This document shows, piece by piece, positions 25,986 through 37,859 of a stretch of 64,000 nucleotides of DNA; position 1 is the first letter of the stretch, and the number at the start of each line of letters is the position of its first letter. A program made the translations under genes and the position numbers. This DNA is from Epiperipatus broadwayi (Eukaryota > Onychophora > Udeonychophora > Euonychophora > Peripatidae). The notes under the pieces are model-generated. The model was not told the DNA's origin and made no database searches. It saw only the letters and a list, made by a program, of their open reading frames with translations. Location: NCBI GenBank assembly GCA_028023455.1, contig JAQFVV010006305.1:179001-243000 (forward strand), written 5' to 3'.

Positions 25986-26755
25986 TGTCAATTAAAGTCG
26001 AACAAATTCTCAGTTATCTCGAAGTCAATAAGTTTTCAAATAAAGATTAAAGTTATGCCCTAAAATACGTATCTTGCTCTTCATGAATGGATTTGCGAAT
26101 GTGAAAATAAATATCACATTTGTTCGTATAAAATTAGAGTAATAATTTCCTTTACTAATGAATACCTTTATCTGCCTTTATTTTCTTGTTGGGGGCATAG
26201 ACATAGACTTTCAAATATTGTGTAATATTCATTGGCATGTAATAAGGACCACCACTTGTATTATAATTATAAACTTTGTTTAAGGACTAGAATTAATTAA
26301 TTTAATCTTTATTTAAAATTCAAACCAAACAAATTATTATTATTAAATATTTTCTAAACACACTTGGTTTCTTAGTTCTTAATTCTTTTATAATTATTTT
26401 AATGTTAATACTCGCTGTCTGTGTTGGCAACCCGAACATATACATATGATTCGATTTAAAATTATTTTAGTTAGTTTATTATCAGATATTAATGTCAGTT
26501 CAGGGGTCTCTAATCCTCACCAACCGTTGAGCTAGTTTCTTGGCGCATAGCACTGTGCCGTCGATTTACATTTCTACTAATCTGAGCTGGTGAGTTGGGT
26601 TTGAATTCAGTTTTGGTTCAGCTGAGTTTGAATCCGACTTGCAGTTTAGGTGGTGAGTTTTTCGACTGGTACAATATATATAAATATTTTTGTATATTTT
26701 TTAAAATTAAGTTTGCAGTCCTTTGTGTAGTTTGGCTAGTAAACAATAAAAAAAA

Positions 26756-26864
26756 TTGGCACAGTTGTTAAAATGTCTAACTTGGTATCAGAATGTCCCA
26801 GGATCGATTCTGGCAAACTTTTTTGACTTCCCAAGCAATAAAACCATATAACTTTTTTTTTTTT
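26756..26864 (+). mobile_element. SINE, tRNA-derived (CAAGCAATAAA family), copy 2
   Basis: TTGGCACAGTTGTTAAAAT matches a Pol III A box (TGGCNNAGTNG) and CAGGATCGATTCTGG, about 35 nt on, matches a B box, at tRNA-like spacing. The unique part ends CCCAAGCAATAAAACCAT followed by a T run. A related CCAAGCAATAAAAG occurs at 30,438 within the end of the giant foldback element. Probably a short, tRNA-headed SINE. Confidence 0.6.
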
Positions 26865-27597
26865 AGTAAACAATGTCATTTCTTTTTAATGTACACTAAA
26901 ATAAACTTCCATTGATTAGTTAAATTTCCTTTGTAAAATCTTTTAACCAAAAAGTTTTTCTTTTTTGTCAAATATGTTGCATACGTCTTGTAATTTTTGC
27001 ATATAACCATTTTATTGTACTCTTTCTTTCTGATAAACCTCTGATTAAAATAGAAAAGTAGTTTTATATATAAGTAATTTTGTTTGTATCTAATTTTTTT
27101 AATGTATATATAATTGTATACATGCAAAATATAAATGATATCATAAAATTGTAATTATAAGTTTATTTAAACGCACATTCATTACGTAAATAATATTCAT
27201 TAAGGCTGTAACCTCAATCACATGTGTATAAAATGCGATAGTAGGGACCTCTACAGGTCAATGTTTCCCTTTCTTTAAATCTATTAACTTGAATAATCGA
27301 GAATCCTAATTAATAATGTAGTCAATTCTCTTCAGACCTCTTTAACAGGTTTCTAACTACTTGTATTATCAGAAAGGTAATACTATTAAAATAGAAAGCT
27401 ATAAAATGCCTATTTATTGGTCTGTCATAAATAATTGTATAATTAATTACTCAAGTGTCATATGATATTATAGGAGCATGTAAGTAGCATACGGAGTGCT
27501 ATGATTTCCTTTCCTTGAACAAAAAAACTTTTTCTTCCTCTTCACTCAGCTAAAAATTTATCTAGTAACTTTTCGATCTGAATTTATTACTTTACTA
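26865..27597. other. Intergenic AT-rich DNA
   Basis: The minus-strand frame at 26,876-27,127 is lysine/tyrosine/isoleucine-rich low complexity. No domain recognised. Confidence 0.4.
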
Positions 27598-27957
27598 CAA
27601 TGTTTAAATCTTCCAAATACATTCAACTGTTATTAATAGCACACGGGTTAATATATGCATAATGTTTCCAGAGGTAATTATTCTCTCCTTTCTTCAAGTA
27701 TTTCTGGTCTGACTAGTGACAGTACTAGCATGGGAATTGAACCTTGACCCTTAGATTATTGAATATTGAATTTTAAGATAATGCTCTAACCAAATGAGCC
27801 ATTTCCAGGTTCGATTCTCATACTAGTACTGTCACTGATCAGGCCAATGATACCTGAAGAATAGGGAGAGAATAATATCTCTCGAAACATTGTGCATATA
27901 CTAACCTGTATGCATTATTAACAGATGAATGTATTTGGAATATTTAAATAAAGTTTA
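27598..27957. mobile_element. Palindromic tRNA-derived SINE pair
   Basis: Arms of about 158 bp (27,598-27,755 and 27,800-27,957) are inverted copies; shared words include TTCCAAATACATTCA, TTATTCTCTCC and GTGACAGTACTAG with their complements. The minus strand reads a convincing tRNA-like head: A box TGGCTCATTTGG (27,803-27,792) and B box GGTTCAATTCC (27,743-27,733). The right arm carries its own B box GGTTCGATTCT on the plus strand (27,808-27,818). This suggests two SINE copies head to head, or a SINE that became palindromic. The D arm 'GGTTAGAGCAT' is intact-looking, so it was probably derived from a tRNA with a TGGCTCA..TGG D region. Confidence 0.65.
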
Positions 27958-30359
27958 ATTTATATTAGATGATGAAAATAGTCCAATATATAAATACAAC
28001 TAAAACACCATGATCATAAACCTTCAGGAAAATAATAACGTTTATTGGTCTTATTAAAAATATAATTTCTTTATCTTGTAATGTATAAATATAATTTCAA
28101 ACTGATTTAAGTTGTATTTAAAATATGACTAATATTTAAATATCATACTTAATTTTCAACAATGTCAATAAATGTACATTTAAATATATCAAAACTTAAA
28201 GAATGGGTGAACATTGTATTCTTTATTAATATTTATTGATTGTATTAGTATTATTAATGGCTTGTGGAAAAGGGTTATTTCCATTTAAATTCACACACAT
28301 AAATGTATATCAGGTTAAACATGATTATTATATATATATGAATATTGTAGCAGTGCATAATCAATTACAAGCATCAAATCCAAGAATAAAAAAAACAATA
28401 TCTGCATTTTCATTTATTCTAAAGACTTATACAATAACAGATTAAGTTTTATTCCTAAAGTTGTGCATGTGTCTTATCATTTGCTCTCAAACAAATATTT
28501 ATATATATATAATAAAAAATGTTTGTTAACTAATTACAATTAATCATTAAAAAAAAAAAATTAAAACAGATTTAAAACAAACTAAAATTATTACCTACAT
28601 GGTAAAATTCTTAAGTTATTTAAATTTCATTTATGGTTTGTTTTATAAAACATTCAGATTACCAAAAGAGGTTTTTTTTGTCTTATTTCTAATTGTGAAT
28701 CATAGCCAACTGTTTTCTTTTATATGTTTTTAAAAATCATGCCATTGATAAGGTTTTTGTCGGGGGGGGGGGGAGGTAGCTAAGCTAATTTTTGGAAAAC
28801 ACAACATTAAGATTGAGATAAAGTATGCACGGAGGTGGCTAATTTATTTTTTTAAAGAAAAAAATTATAATCTATAAAAAGTGCTATGATAGTAATTTTA
28901 AAAACAATATATTTTGCTGGCAGAGAGAGTAGATTAAATCATTTTGCTGTGAAAGCCAGACAGCATACCTTGTGAATCTACACACAAAGTTAAAGACATA
29001 TTGTGAATGTTAAATACAAGAAAACTTCATATGTACATGATTTAACTCTCAACAGAATGGCCTTCTAAAAGCTCCAGTGGTCCATCTCTTGGCCAGCACA
29101 GCTGCTCCATAAGAATGAAGTAATATTATTACATCTTCAAATGAAAGGATGCCCTAGCTTAAAGAAGAAAGCATGGTCACTCCATCCCAATTCTATTTTA
29201 AGTTATATAACTGTCATTCACCCAAACAAGAAGGGAAGATAATCTACTGATGCCTGCCAATTGCAAAAGCAAACTACAACACATGTATTAGTCACTTGAT
29301 TAATTAGTGGAAAGTATCACATACTATTTTATAATTGTTTAAACTATGTTCAAAATTTGTGCATGAATTAAGTTGTTCATCTTCTATCAAATCAGTGGAT
29401 AAAATATGATTTCATTGACAAAACAGAAAATAAAAAGAATCTCAAGGATTGTTATAATTAGAATGTTTTAAATGTTATTTTATATTTTCTGTAACTACTT
29501 TTTGTGGCAAAGATGAACAAATTAAAGTAAGATTTCTTATTATCATTATTATATATTTTTAGTTTGGTTAACTATTTATATATTAATTTATATATTTTAG
29601 AATATTATCTGTCTTTGCATGGAGTAAAGTGCACACTTATATATTTTTTATAATATATTTCCTGAGAAGTTTAATACATGTATTTATTATTATGTTATAT
29701 ACTACCATTCCATTATCTAGTTCAAACCTTGATCAGACATCTGGAATATTTTTTTGTGTGTGTTATCTAAATCAATAATAAAAGGTAATATAATTATCAT
29801 TACCTAGTAAAGAGAATGTTGATGCTTTAATAAAGGCTGGCCTATTCATATTAGGGATAATGTACATGTTTGATGGGATATGGAGCTGTATTACATATTA
29901 CTATAATGTGGAATAAAATTACAGCTATTATATATTTTTGCCTTTGTTCATGTTTCATTTATGCATTTCACCAAGTTAGCCGAGTAGTGCAATATCATAA
30001 ATGAGTTTCAAGAGCCCCAATCTATGATTCAGTGCTAATTGGATGTCCACTAATGGATATAAATTCAAAGCTGTGGTGCTAGTAGTAATAGATATTTAGT
30101 AGTATAATCATCCCAAACTGACAAATATTCTAGCCATCTCATGTAACATAAACTATGTCCATATGATGACTAGGGAATATTATTGTTGTGGGGTCAACTT
30201 TATGAGCAATAGGCTTTAAGCTGATAATGCCCTTCAGTATGCTCATCATAAATTATGATTGGATCTGTGTGTATCAAGTAATCATCACATATACTTGTCA
30301 TTCTGTGGAATCCTGTTACATTTTATGCAATGTGGTCAAATTAAATTTAAAAAATAAAA
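27958..30359. other. Intergenic, no gene recognised
   Basis: AT-rich with a 13-nt G run near 28,763. At 29,970-30,060 TTAGCCGAGTAGTGC resembles a Pol III A box but the expected B box is poor, so only a weak SINE suspicion. The segment 29,040-29,280 is less AT-rich without an identifiable frame. Confidence 0.35.
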
Positions 30360-31895
30360 GAGAAAAGGGTACTGGTTTAGTATTCATTCTGTTATTTTGA
30401 TTTCTAAGGAAAGTCCCAAACCCACCACTAAATAACCAAGCAATAAAAGAATGAAACCACCTCAGGGGGTCACAATAACTAGTGTCTCAATTATTTTGAC
30501 CATTTATTGAAAAATTGCAATTTTCATCCATAATTAAAAAATAAATGCTCAAATTTTGTACAACTATGTTTGACCAAATTAAGTGATCAAAAGTTCAAAT
30601 TATGGCCAAATGTGTTATTAAAATTTCATAGACTCAAACAAGAAATAAGAAATGTCTGTAAGCTTAAATAATTTAAAATACAGTGATCAAAAGATCAAAT
30701 TGTGACAATATTACATGTTGAAAATTTAAAAAGTAAACATGCAAATTTTGAAGAACTATAATCAATCAAAAAAAAAAAAAAATCAAACTCATCTAAAAAT
30801 CAAAATTTCAAGGATATTAGAAAATGACCAAAAAAAAATCTGCTGTTGTAATGACATGACCAAAGTGTCAAATTATTTTCGCAATCAAATATGAAAAGAT
30901 GGCCATAAAATGTTAGTGTAATTTGCATGATTAAAAAAATAATAGTAACAAAACTCAAAATTTCATAAACAACTTTTAGAAAAAAGCAAATATATCAATG
31001 GGGGGATGGGGATTCAATGGACAGAATCAGATGATCAAAAGATCAAATTATTACAGCAATCGAGTAACAAAGTGTAATTATATGATCAAAATAAAATAAA
31101 AAAGCAAATATATCAATAAAAAAATAAACTCACCACTGAAAAAAATTAATAGACTAACTTAGGAAATGAATAAAATGTTCTTATGGTGGTAGAATAAAAT
31201 TTGATCAAAAATATTTATTGTATGGTCATCATTTCAAATAGTTCAGGAAATATTTGACCAAAAACTAAACAACAAATTACTACTACCTATTACCATGTTC
31301 ATTAATAAAAAGATATGTTATCCATAATTCCCACATATTAAAACATTATGAATACTTTGTTAAGCATAATTAGAATATGACCAAAAAAAAATCCTGACAT
31401 CATAATCGCATGATCAAAATGTCAAATTATTATGGCAATCAAATATTAAAAAAATGACCACAAAATGTTAGCATAATTAGATGATGAAAACAACAATGAA
31501 AAATAGCAATAATTAAAATTTCAGAAACAATTTTTAGCAAAAAGCAAATACATCAATGGGGGGAATCCAACAGCGTAATCACGTGACCAAAAGATCAAAT
31601 TATTATGCAATCAATTATGAAAAAATGAGCACAAAGTGCAGTTACATGATCAAAACAAAACAAACGAAAAAAGCAAATATATCATTAAAAAAATCAATTC
31701 ATCAGCTTCAATAGTTAATTGACTAACTACTTACAACATGAATAAAATATGCTTATGGCTGCAGAATAGAATTTGATCAAAAATATTTATTGTATGGTGA
31801 TCATTTCCAATAATTTAAAAAATATATGAGCAAAAAAAAAAAAAACAAATTACTATTATCTATTTGTCGTGTTCATTATTAAATAAATATGTTTT

Positions 31896-32705
31896 TGTTA
31901 TGTCCGCCAATTATAATACTCACTGGTGACCAATCTATGCAGTAAGCTAACCTTGCCCTGCCTATATATGCATACAATAATTACAATCACAAAGACTAAT
32001 GCTGGTAGAATAAGAAAAACAGATTTAATTACAATACACTAATATATACATATTTACACTAATACATTAAAACAATCATAATATATTTATATCAATAAAC
32101 CCGAAGGTATACCAAAATAATAATGAAGATCTATGCGACCTACTTTATAGTCCCTATGCTAACTCTTGGACGTTCGGAGGCCAGCTGTCCGCTCTGGGGC
32201 TACCATGCTAAATAAGCGATGTTCAGCGCCTTTCCCAGTTCATCTGCATCAGTAGAGCTCCAAGTTTAAAGTGTCCCATGCTTTACACTTCCACTCATTT
32301 TTCCAGTCCTGATTTTCTGGATTTTATTGGTCAAATCTTGTCCATCCTGGTCGAATAAATCCCTCCCAGTTTACTTTTTGGCTTAAGTTTTACATTGATT
32401 GATTACCCTTTGCAGCCTGATTTCTTTTTAATTAATCATCTTGTTTATCTGCAAAGTTCCTTCATTAATTAACCTTCCTATCTAAAAGGATTTGTTTTCT
32501 TGCTGTTTTAAAAAATAACATAGCTATTAAAGTATGATATTATTTTAAATTAATGAAGTATTTTTATCTTCACGTATATATGTCTTATGTATGTATATGC
32601 GATAAATTATACACGTACATACATTTAAATATTAAATCCTTATTTACAACATTTACTATTATTATTTTGTGTGTATGTGTATTTTAATTATACACATACA
32701 TAACA
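31896..32705 (-). repeat. 3' LTR of the Gypsy element
   Basis: Starts TGTTATG and ends CATAACA on the plus strand. It matches 36,700-37,498 nearly throughout, including the words CAATCTATGCAGTAAGCTAACC and CCCGAAGGTATACC. Small indels separate the copies, including extra bases near 32,250 relative to the other LTR. Confidence 0.95.
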
Positions 32706-32929
32706 ATACTTCCACCAAGTTTGAAGATTATTTGTTAGTCTTCGAACTTAAAATATAATCATTTAAATATTTGGAAGGGCTTATTTTCTTTTTTAGTCAT
32801 TGCCGTGAATTATTTTCCATTTGTAGTGGTGACTTCTCTGTAGGCAAAATGTTTAATTAAAAATCAGTTTCTTGAGTAGTGCAAATTTCCGGTTTATTAT
32901 CATTTTTAGAGTCTCATCAGTTTCTGTTG

Positions 32930-33745
32930 GTTCACATGTTTTTTTAATATCTTACCATCGCCCATGCGAACTGTCATGACTTGTTTTTACAGATGGCGAA
33001 TAACTTCCCCTGGAAACCATTGATTTTTTAGTGTGTTCTTTACCCACACTCTCTCTTGCAGCTGGAATTTATACCAACAACTGTTATTTGTCTTGTTGTT
33101 TTGTTGGCACTATTTTTGCAAGTTTTGTTTGCAGTTTTCTGCCTAAATATATTTCCGCCAGTGATTTGCCAGATTTGGCCACTGGGGTAGAATGCTGGTG
33201 GAGAAGAGCAGTCAATACAGCTTCATTGATTTTTGCCCATTTTTTTATAGCTGACTTCAGGCTTTGCACTGCTCTTTCAGCCAGTCCATTTGATTGGGGG
33301 TGGTATTGGAGTACATTTTATTCCCCAATCTTGCATTGCCTCTGCAAACTTTTCCGATGTGAAACTTGTTCCATTAACTGAGACTAAAGTTTCTGGAAAT
33401 CCATGATGACAAAAATCTCATACGGAGTGCTAACTGTTACCTCTGTGCTGGTATTTTTCATTATTTTATACTCAGCCCAACCTGAATACGAGTTGACTAC
33501 AACTAGAAATAAATGGCCTTTGAATGGACCGCAGTGGTCTATATGGATTCATTGCCGTGGGTTGTTTGCTTTTGGCCATGTTTCAAAAGTCAATGGAGGT
33601 GCTTAGTGCACTGTTGGCAGTTCTTATATTTCTTTATATATCTTTCTATATCTGCATTGATGTTTGGCCACCATATGATGCTACGGGCTAGGGCTTTTGC
33701 CTTCACAATGCCTGGATGTCCCTCATGAAGCAAGTTTAATATTTA
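32930..33745 (-). pseudogene. Integrase of the Gypsy element
   Basis: The zinc-binding HHCC domain is present as LLHEGHPGIVKAKAL ... WWPNINADIERYIKKYKNCQQC (33,730-33,610). The core reads RIHIDHCGPFKGHLFLVV (first catalytic Asp). In the second catalytic block, VSVNGTSFTS, Val replaces the usual Asp of SDNG. Last comes SNGLAERAVQSLKSAIKKW (about 33,295-33,240), with the catalytic Glu kept. The tail VWVKNTLKNQWFPGEVI and MTVRMGDGKILKKHVNQQ is the C-terminal domain typical of K02A2.6-like elements. At least two frame changes and a stop are present. Confidence 0.92.
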
Positions 33746-33989
33746 TTATCTCCCCACCACAGGTATCAGCACTTGGTCGCTCCTCAAAATGCATCCTTTA
33801 CATATGGATAGCTGTTCACAGACATTCCATAATTGTTTGTGGAGAAAACTTGGACTTTTGTTTGGCCATCCTCCTCTGATCTTATTTATTATCCACTGAT
33901 AGCTGTCGTCTTCTTCTGTCCATCGGGCTACAATTTTGCTATTTAGGTTTAGCTTTTGAAGTACATCTATATAATTTATTTCTCTTTCT

Positions 33990-34605
33990 AATACTGGTGC
34001 TTCATCAAGATCGGGCATATGTGATAATGCGTCTGCATGCCCAATTTGTTTTCCCTTTTTGTATTCCAGACTGTAATCATAGCCCACAAGAATGTTAAGC
34101 CAATGTAACATTCAGAGGCTTAAATGATCGGGTGTGTATTTATTTCCGAATATTCCCAGCAGTGTTTTGTGATCGGTTATAATATTAGTGGAATTTTTTC
34201 ACTCTGAACAAAATTGCGAGTGCTTCCTTGTCCAATTAGCTATAGTTTTATCTGCCTTGGACAATGCATGAAGCATATGCTATGGGTCACTCTTCCGACT
34301 GGGCTTGGTGACTTAGTACTGCCCCGACTCCAAATTCAGATGCGTTGGTGGTCAACATAATTTCCAGATTACTGTTATAATGTACTAATAATTTCTCTGA
34401 AGTAAGCAGCACTTTAGTGCAAATGCCATTTCTTCTTGCTCATCCCATTTCCATTTCTGGTTTTTCCTCAGTAGATTATATAAAGGAGTGACCACATGGG
34501 GTTTTTCCTTTTAAAAAAGTTTCAAAAAAATTTACCAAGTCTAGGAAAGCTTGTAGTTGCTTCATGTTTGTGGGTCTTGGTGCTTTTGCTACTGATTTAG
34601 CCTTT
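33990..34605 (-). pseudogene. RNase H region of the Gypsy element
   Basis: Between RT and integrase the minus strand reads TTNASEFGVGAVLSHQ (34,345-34,298), where 'TTDAS..GVGAVLSQ' is the usual RNase H start, so the first catalytic Asp is Asn here. PIAYAS and LDKEALAIL follow with two stops between them. It continues to YSLEYKKGKQIGHADALS (34,075-34,020), the end of the domain. Multiple stops and frameshifts. Confidence 0.88.
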
Positions 34606-35270
34606 TCAGAGCAAAGAAATGTGCTGCTTCTCAATATAGTGGCCTAGGAATTTAATTTCCTTAGTTTTCCAAATGCATTTTTCAGTATTCAGCTTTGTGC
34701 CAAACTCATTTAGCTGTTCACATATCTTATCTACTCGGTTTCTAAGTTCTTTGTCTGTGGTCATTGTTATAAGGATGTCATCAAAATATGGTATGATGCC
34801 ATCCAATCCATTGAGGAGAGTTTCGATTTTTGACTGAAATATGCTAGGGACCAATGTTATTCCAAATGGTAGTCTTTTACATTTGTATAGCCCAAGATGC
34901 ATAGTAATTATCAGTATTCTGGATGCTTCCTCTGTAATTGGTATTTGATAGAATGTAGCGTTAAGGTCTAACTTCACAAAGAAATTAGATTTTTGCAATG
35001 AAGCAATAACTTCTCTAGTGTTTGGTACAGGTATGCGCTCTTGTTTAATGCTTTATTTACAGTTACCCTGTAATCCCCACACAAGCATATCTGACCATTA
35101 GGTTTAGTTATGATAACTACTGGGGTGGCCCAATTTGACTTTTCTGTGGGTTCCAACACCCCTTTCTTGATGAGGTCATCGATTTCTTTTTCTACTTTTA
35201 CTTTCTGAGCAAATGGTACCTTTCTAGGTTTGCAAATTATGGGTAGAGCTGATGTGTTCATTTCTAACAA
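34606..35270 (-). pseudogene. pol: Reverse transcriptase of the Gypsy element
   Basis: Two overlapping frames give a complete RT core. The first reads CKPRKVPFAQKVKVEKEID, GVLEPTEKSNWATPVV and CGDYRVTVNKAL (35,270-34,974). The second reads FVKLDLNATFYQIPI (motif A), RLPFGITLVPSIFQ (motif B, normally ...APS.FQ) and YFDDILIT (the YXDD catalytic box), then FLGHYI (34,998-34,606). A frameshift near 34,985-35,000 separates them. The YFDD pair is intact although the copy is dead. Confidence 0.93.
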
Positions 35271-35283
35271 TACCGGCTCAGTT

Positions 35284-35643
35284 TTAATAATTCTGGCTCC
35301 CTATTAAATAAATTTGGAAATTTTCCATTTCTTTTTCCAACTTGACATTTTGTACAACTGTCATTCTAATCCCTAATTTATTAAACCACTCATGGCCGAT
35401 TAATGGATTTATCGGGGCATGTACTATATATAACAGTAAATTGACAATTTTACCCTCTACTCCATTTACTGGAGCTTTAACCATGCCCTTTATTTTAATA
35501 GCGTTGCCATCTATGTCTAATGCTTTCATGTCAGTTTTTACTATTTCGGGTTTTTGCTTACAATTTTCTGTAATGGTCTGCCAATCGCGTAGTGAAATTA
35601 GGGTAATACCTCTCCCACTGTCCACTTCCATGTCTATAGGGTG
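35284..35643 (-). pseudogene. Aspartic protease domain of the Gypsy element
   Basis: The minus strand reads MEVDSGRGITLIS, whose D-S-G is the retropepsin active-site triplet, and ends with PLIGHEWFNKLGI, matching the conserved '(I/L)G.(E/D)W(L/F)' segment near the domain end. Length of about 115 residues suits a retropepsin. The frame is open except for the in-frame stop separating it from gag, and it ends before RT. It would process the gag-pol polyprotein. Confidence 0.85.
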
Positions 35644-35646
35644 ATC

Positions 35647-36539
35647 CTATATTTTAACTTTTATACTTATTTTATCATTAAGACTGGTTGTTGTATTGTT
35701 AATCATTGTAAACTGTTTTTCTTTTCCCTGTAATTTACGGTTAGGACTGTTTCTTGTATGTAGTGTTCCATTTTGTTCTCTCCAACACATATTTTGCCTA
35801 TGCTCTTTGTTATTACATAATTTACATTGTTCGTGTCTAAAATAGCAATCAGTGGCTTTATGCCCTTTTTCCCACAACAAAAACAGATAACAGGGTTTCT
35901 ACTATTATTGCCATTACTTTCATTATTTTCTGTGGATTTCTGTTCCACTGTTTTGAAAGTTTTGTAAATTTCGGTCTGCTTATTTCCCCCATTATTAAAT
36001 TCTGCACATTTTTTGGGCTGTTCCAAGTTGAGATTGTAGGCTTTGCTACATTTGATTGCCTCCATGTAATCGAGATTCGTTACTGACAATAGCTGTTGCC
36101 ATAAGATGTCACTGTTTATGCCTGTCAGGAACTGTTCAAGGAGAGTTTCGTCTAAGTAAGAATCATACATGCAGTCTTTAACTAACCCTCGCAATGCACA
36201 GTCAAAATCCTTAATCGTTTCATTTCTAGCTTGCAGACAATGACGGAACTGTAGTCTAGTAACATGATGCGAAGGAGTGAGGTTAAAATAATTATCCAAT
36301 TGCTCTTTGAAGTCACCGTATGAGCATTGCTCAGGGATTAAAGGCACTACTAACCGATTTGCAATTTCTATAACTATTTTACCCGCGAAACATAATATAG
36401 TGGCTATTTTATATTTACTGTCTTCAACTCTATTAATAAAAAGATACTTTTCTGTGTGTTCAACATACAACGGCCAAATGCTTATCTCGTTTATGTCAAA
36501 TTCACCAATGGCCATATGCAATTTATCCATTATACCCAA
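35647..36539 (-). pseudogene. gag: gag of the Gypsy element
   Basis: A long frame starts MGIMDKLHMAIGEF and reads a retrotransposon gag domain (LQFRHCLQARNETIKDF region, then LTGINSDILWQQLL) for about 220 codons. The nucleocapsid end carries two CX2CX4HX4C zinc knuckles: CFCCGKKG continues in the neighbouring frame as HKATDC, and CKLCNNKEHRQNMC follows. The switch of frame inside the first knuckle falls in a run of A (about 35,868), consistent with a one-base indel. A stop then separates gag from protease in the same frame (...IKVKI, stop, DHPID). Role: structural protein packaging element RNA. Confidence 0.9.
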
Positions 36540-36618
36540 ATATTGTACTTAAAAAATTTCTGCTTTAAATAAATGGTGAATAACAGCAATTTTAATACAC
36601 ACTACTCTAGCTTTACTA

Positions 36619-36699
36619 GGTTTGAACTCTTGACTGCACCAAATGTTATGTTCACCAGTTATAATACTCGCTGGTGAGTGAACTCTTGACTGCACCAAA
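36619..36699 (-). other. Primer-binding site, duplicated in tandem (56-bp unit)
   Basis: On the minus strand, two bases after the LTR end CATAACA, the sequence TGGTGCAGTCAAGAGTTC (36,641-36,624) begins with the TGG expected to pair with a tRNA 3' CCA. Its complement reads GGTTTGAACTC...TGCACCA, resembling a T arm plus acceptor end, so complementarity may span most of a tRNA 3' third. A 56-bp unit (36,644-36,699) repeats the LTR end and primer site, leaving a second site at 36,697-36,680. The donor tRNA is not identified. Confidence 0.75.
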
Positions 36700-37498
36700 T
36701 GTTATGTTCACCAGTTATAATACTCGCTGGTGAACAATCTATGCAGTAAGCTAACCTTGCCCTGACTATATATGCATACAATAATTATAATCACAAAGAC
36801 TAATGCCGGTAGAATAAAAAAAACAGATTTATTTACAATACCCTAATATATACATATTTACACTAATACATTAAAACAATCATAATATATTTATATCAAT
36901 AAACCCGAAGGTATACCAAAATAATAATGAAGATCTATGCGACCTACTTTATAGTCCATGCTGACTCTTGGATGTTCGGAGGCCAGCTGTTCGCTCTGGG
37001 GCTACCGTGCTAAATAAGTGATGTTCAGCGTCTTTCCCAGTTCATCTGCATAGGTTGTCCCATGTTTTATATTTTCACTCATTTTTCCAGTCCTGATTTT
37101 CTGGATTTGATTGGGCAAATCTTGTCCATCCTGGTCAGATCAATCCCTCCCAGTTTACTTTTTGACTTAAGTTTTATTTTGATCGATTACCCTTTGCATC
37201 CCGATTGCTTTTTAATTAGTCATCTTGTTTATCTGTACAGTTCTTTCGTTAATTAAACTTCCTATCTAAAAGGATTTGTTTACTTGCTGTTTTAAAAAAT
37301 AACACAGCTATTAAAGTATATTATTTTAAATTAAAGAAGTATTTTTATCTTCACGTATATATATAACTTACGTATGTATATGCGATAAATTATACACATA
37401 CATACATTTAAATATTAAATCCCTATTTACAACATTTACTACTATTATTTTGTGTGTATGTGTATTTTAATTATACATATACATAACAGTATATTAAA
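36700..37498 (-). repeat. 5' LTR of the Gypsy element
   Basis: Same termini as the other LTR. Just inside the plus-strand start, GTTCACCAG and CTGGTGAAC form a 9-bp inverted repeat. A partial extra LTR end (36,644-36,677) lies next to it because of a tandem duplication of the LTR/primer-site junction. Confidence 0.95.
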
Positions 37499-37859
37499 AT
37501 ATAATGAACATTTTTATAAGCATAAAAAAAAAATATTTAAGCAAAAAAAAAAAAAAAACATTTCAAAGACAATACTTTAAAAAATATTTAAGCAAAAAAA
37601 AAAAAAACCAAGTTATTATTATCAAAACATAAATTGCGAATAAAAAGTAAAATGATTTAAATATATTGCATATTACCTGAACCTTGCAAAGTTATTTTCT
37701 ATGGTAAACACATGTGAAAATAAAATAATAAAATGAAGCTAAAGGGACTACACGATTATATCCAGAGATTCAGATTTTCTTTTAAAGGGACAACGTAAAA
37801 AAAATTATGCGGCGGATGGAGAGAGGGAAATATTCATTTACTTGACCCATTAATTCGTA

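Larger units (their letters stand above)
23931..26755. other. Intergenic, no gene recognised
   Basis: Apart from the palindrome and CpG-richer island listed separately, this holds AT-rich DNA. Near 26,590-26,640 two B-box-like words (GGGTTTGAATTC, GAGTTTGAATCC) occur 40 bp apart and may be a diverged SINE. The minus-strand frame at 24,450-24,674 shows no domain. Confidence 0.35.
31896..37498 (-). mobile_element. Ty3/Gypsy LTR retrotransposon (K02A2.6-like), degraded
   Basis: A 5.6-kb element on the minus strand with two LTRs beginning TGTTATG and ending CATAACA on the plus strand. Between them, in minus-strand order, lie a tRNA-complementary primer-binding site, gag with two zinc knuckles, aspartic protease, reverse transcriptase, RNase H, integrase and a purine-rich tract (GGTGGAAG, next to 32,705). 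All coding parts carry stops or frameshifts, so it is inactive. It sits inside the left arm of the giant foldback element and is therefore younger than that arm. No clean target duplication is visible: flanks are ...ATGTTTT and GTATAT... Confidence 0.95.

Noticed and set aside
27840-27880. CTGAAGA...stem...GAAAC, hammerhead-like, in the right arm of the palindromic SINE
   Set aside because: The core halves are present, but helix II would start only after extra bases, the position before the expected cut is G (not allowed), and no helix I partner is visible.
33031-33381. 116-codon plus-strand open frame
   Set aside because: It is the complement of the Gypsy integrase on the minus strand.
31885-37505. 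Exact 4-6 bp target duplication flanking the Gypsy element
   Set aside because: Left flank ATGTTTT and right flank GTATAT do not match at any usual length.
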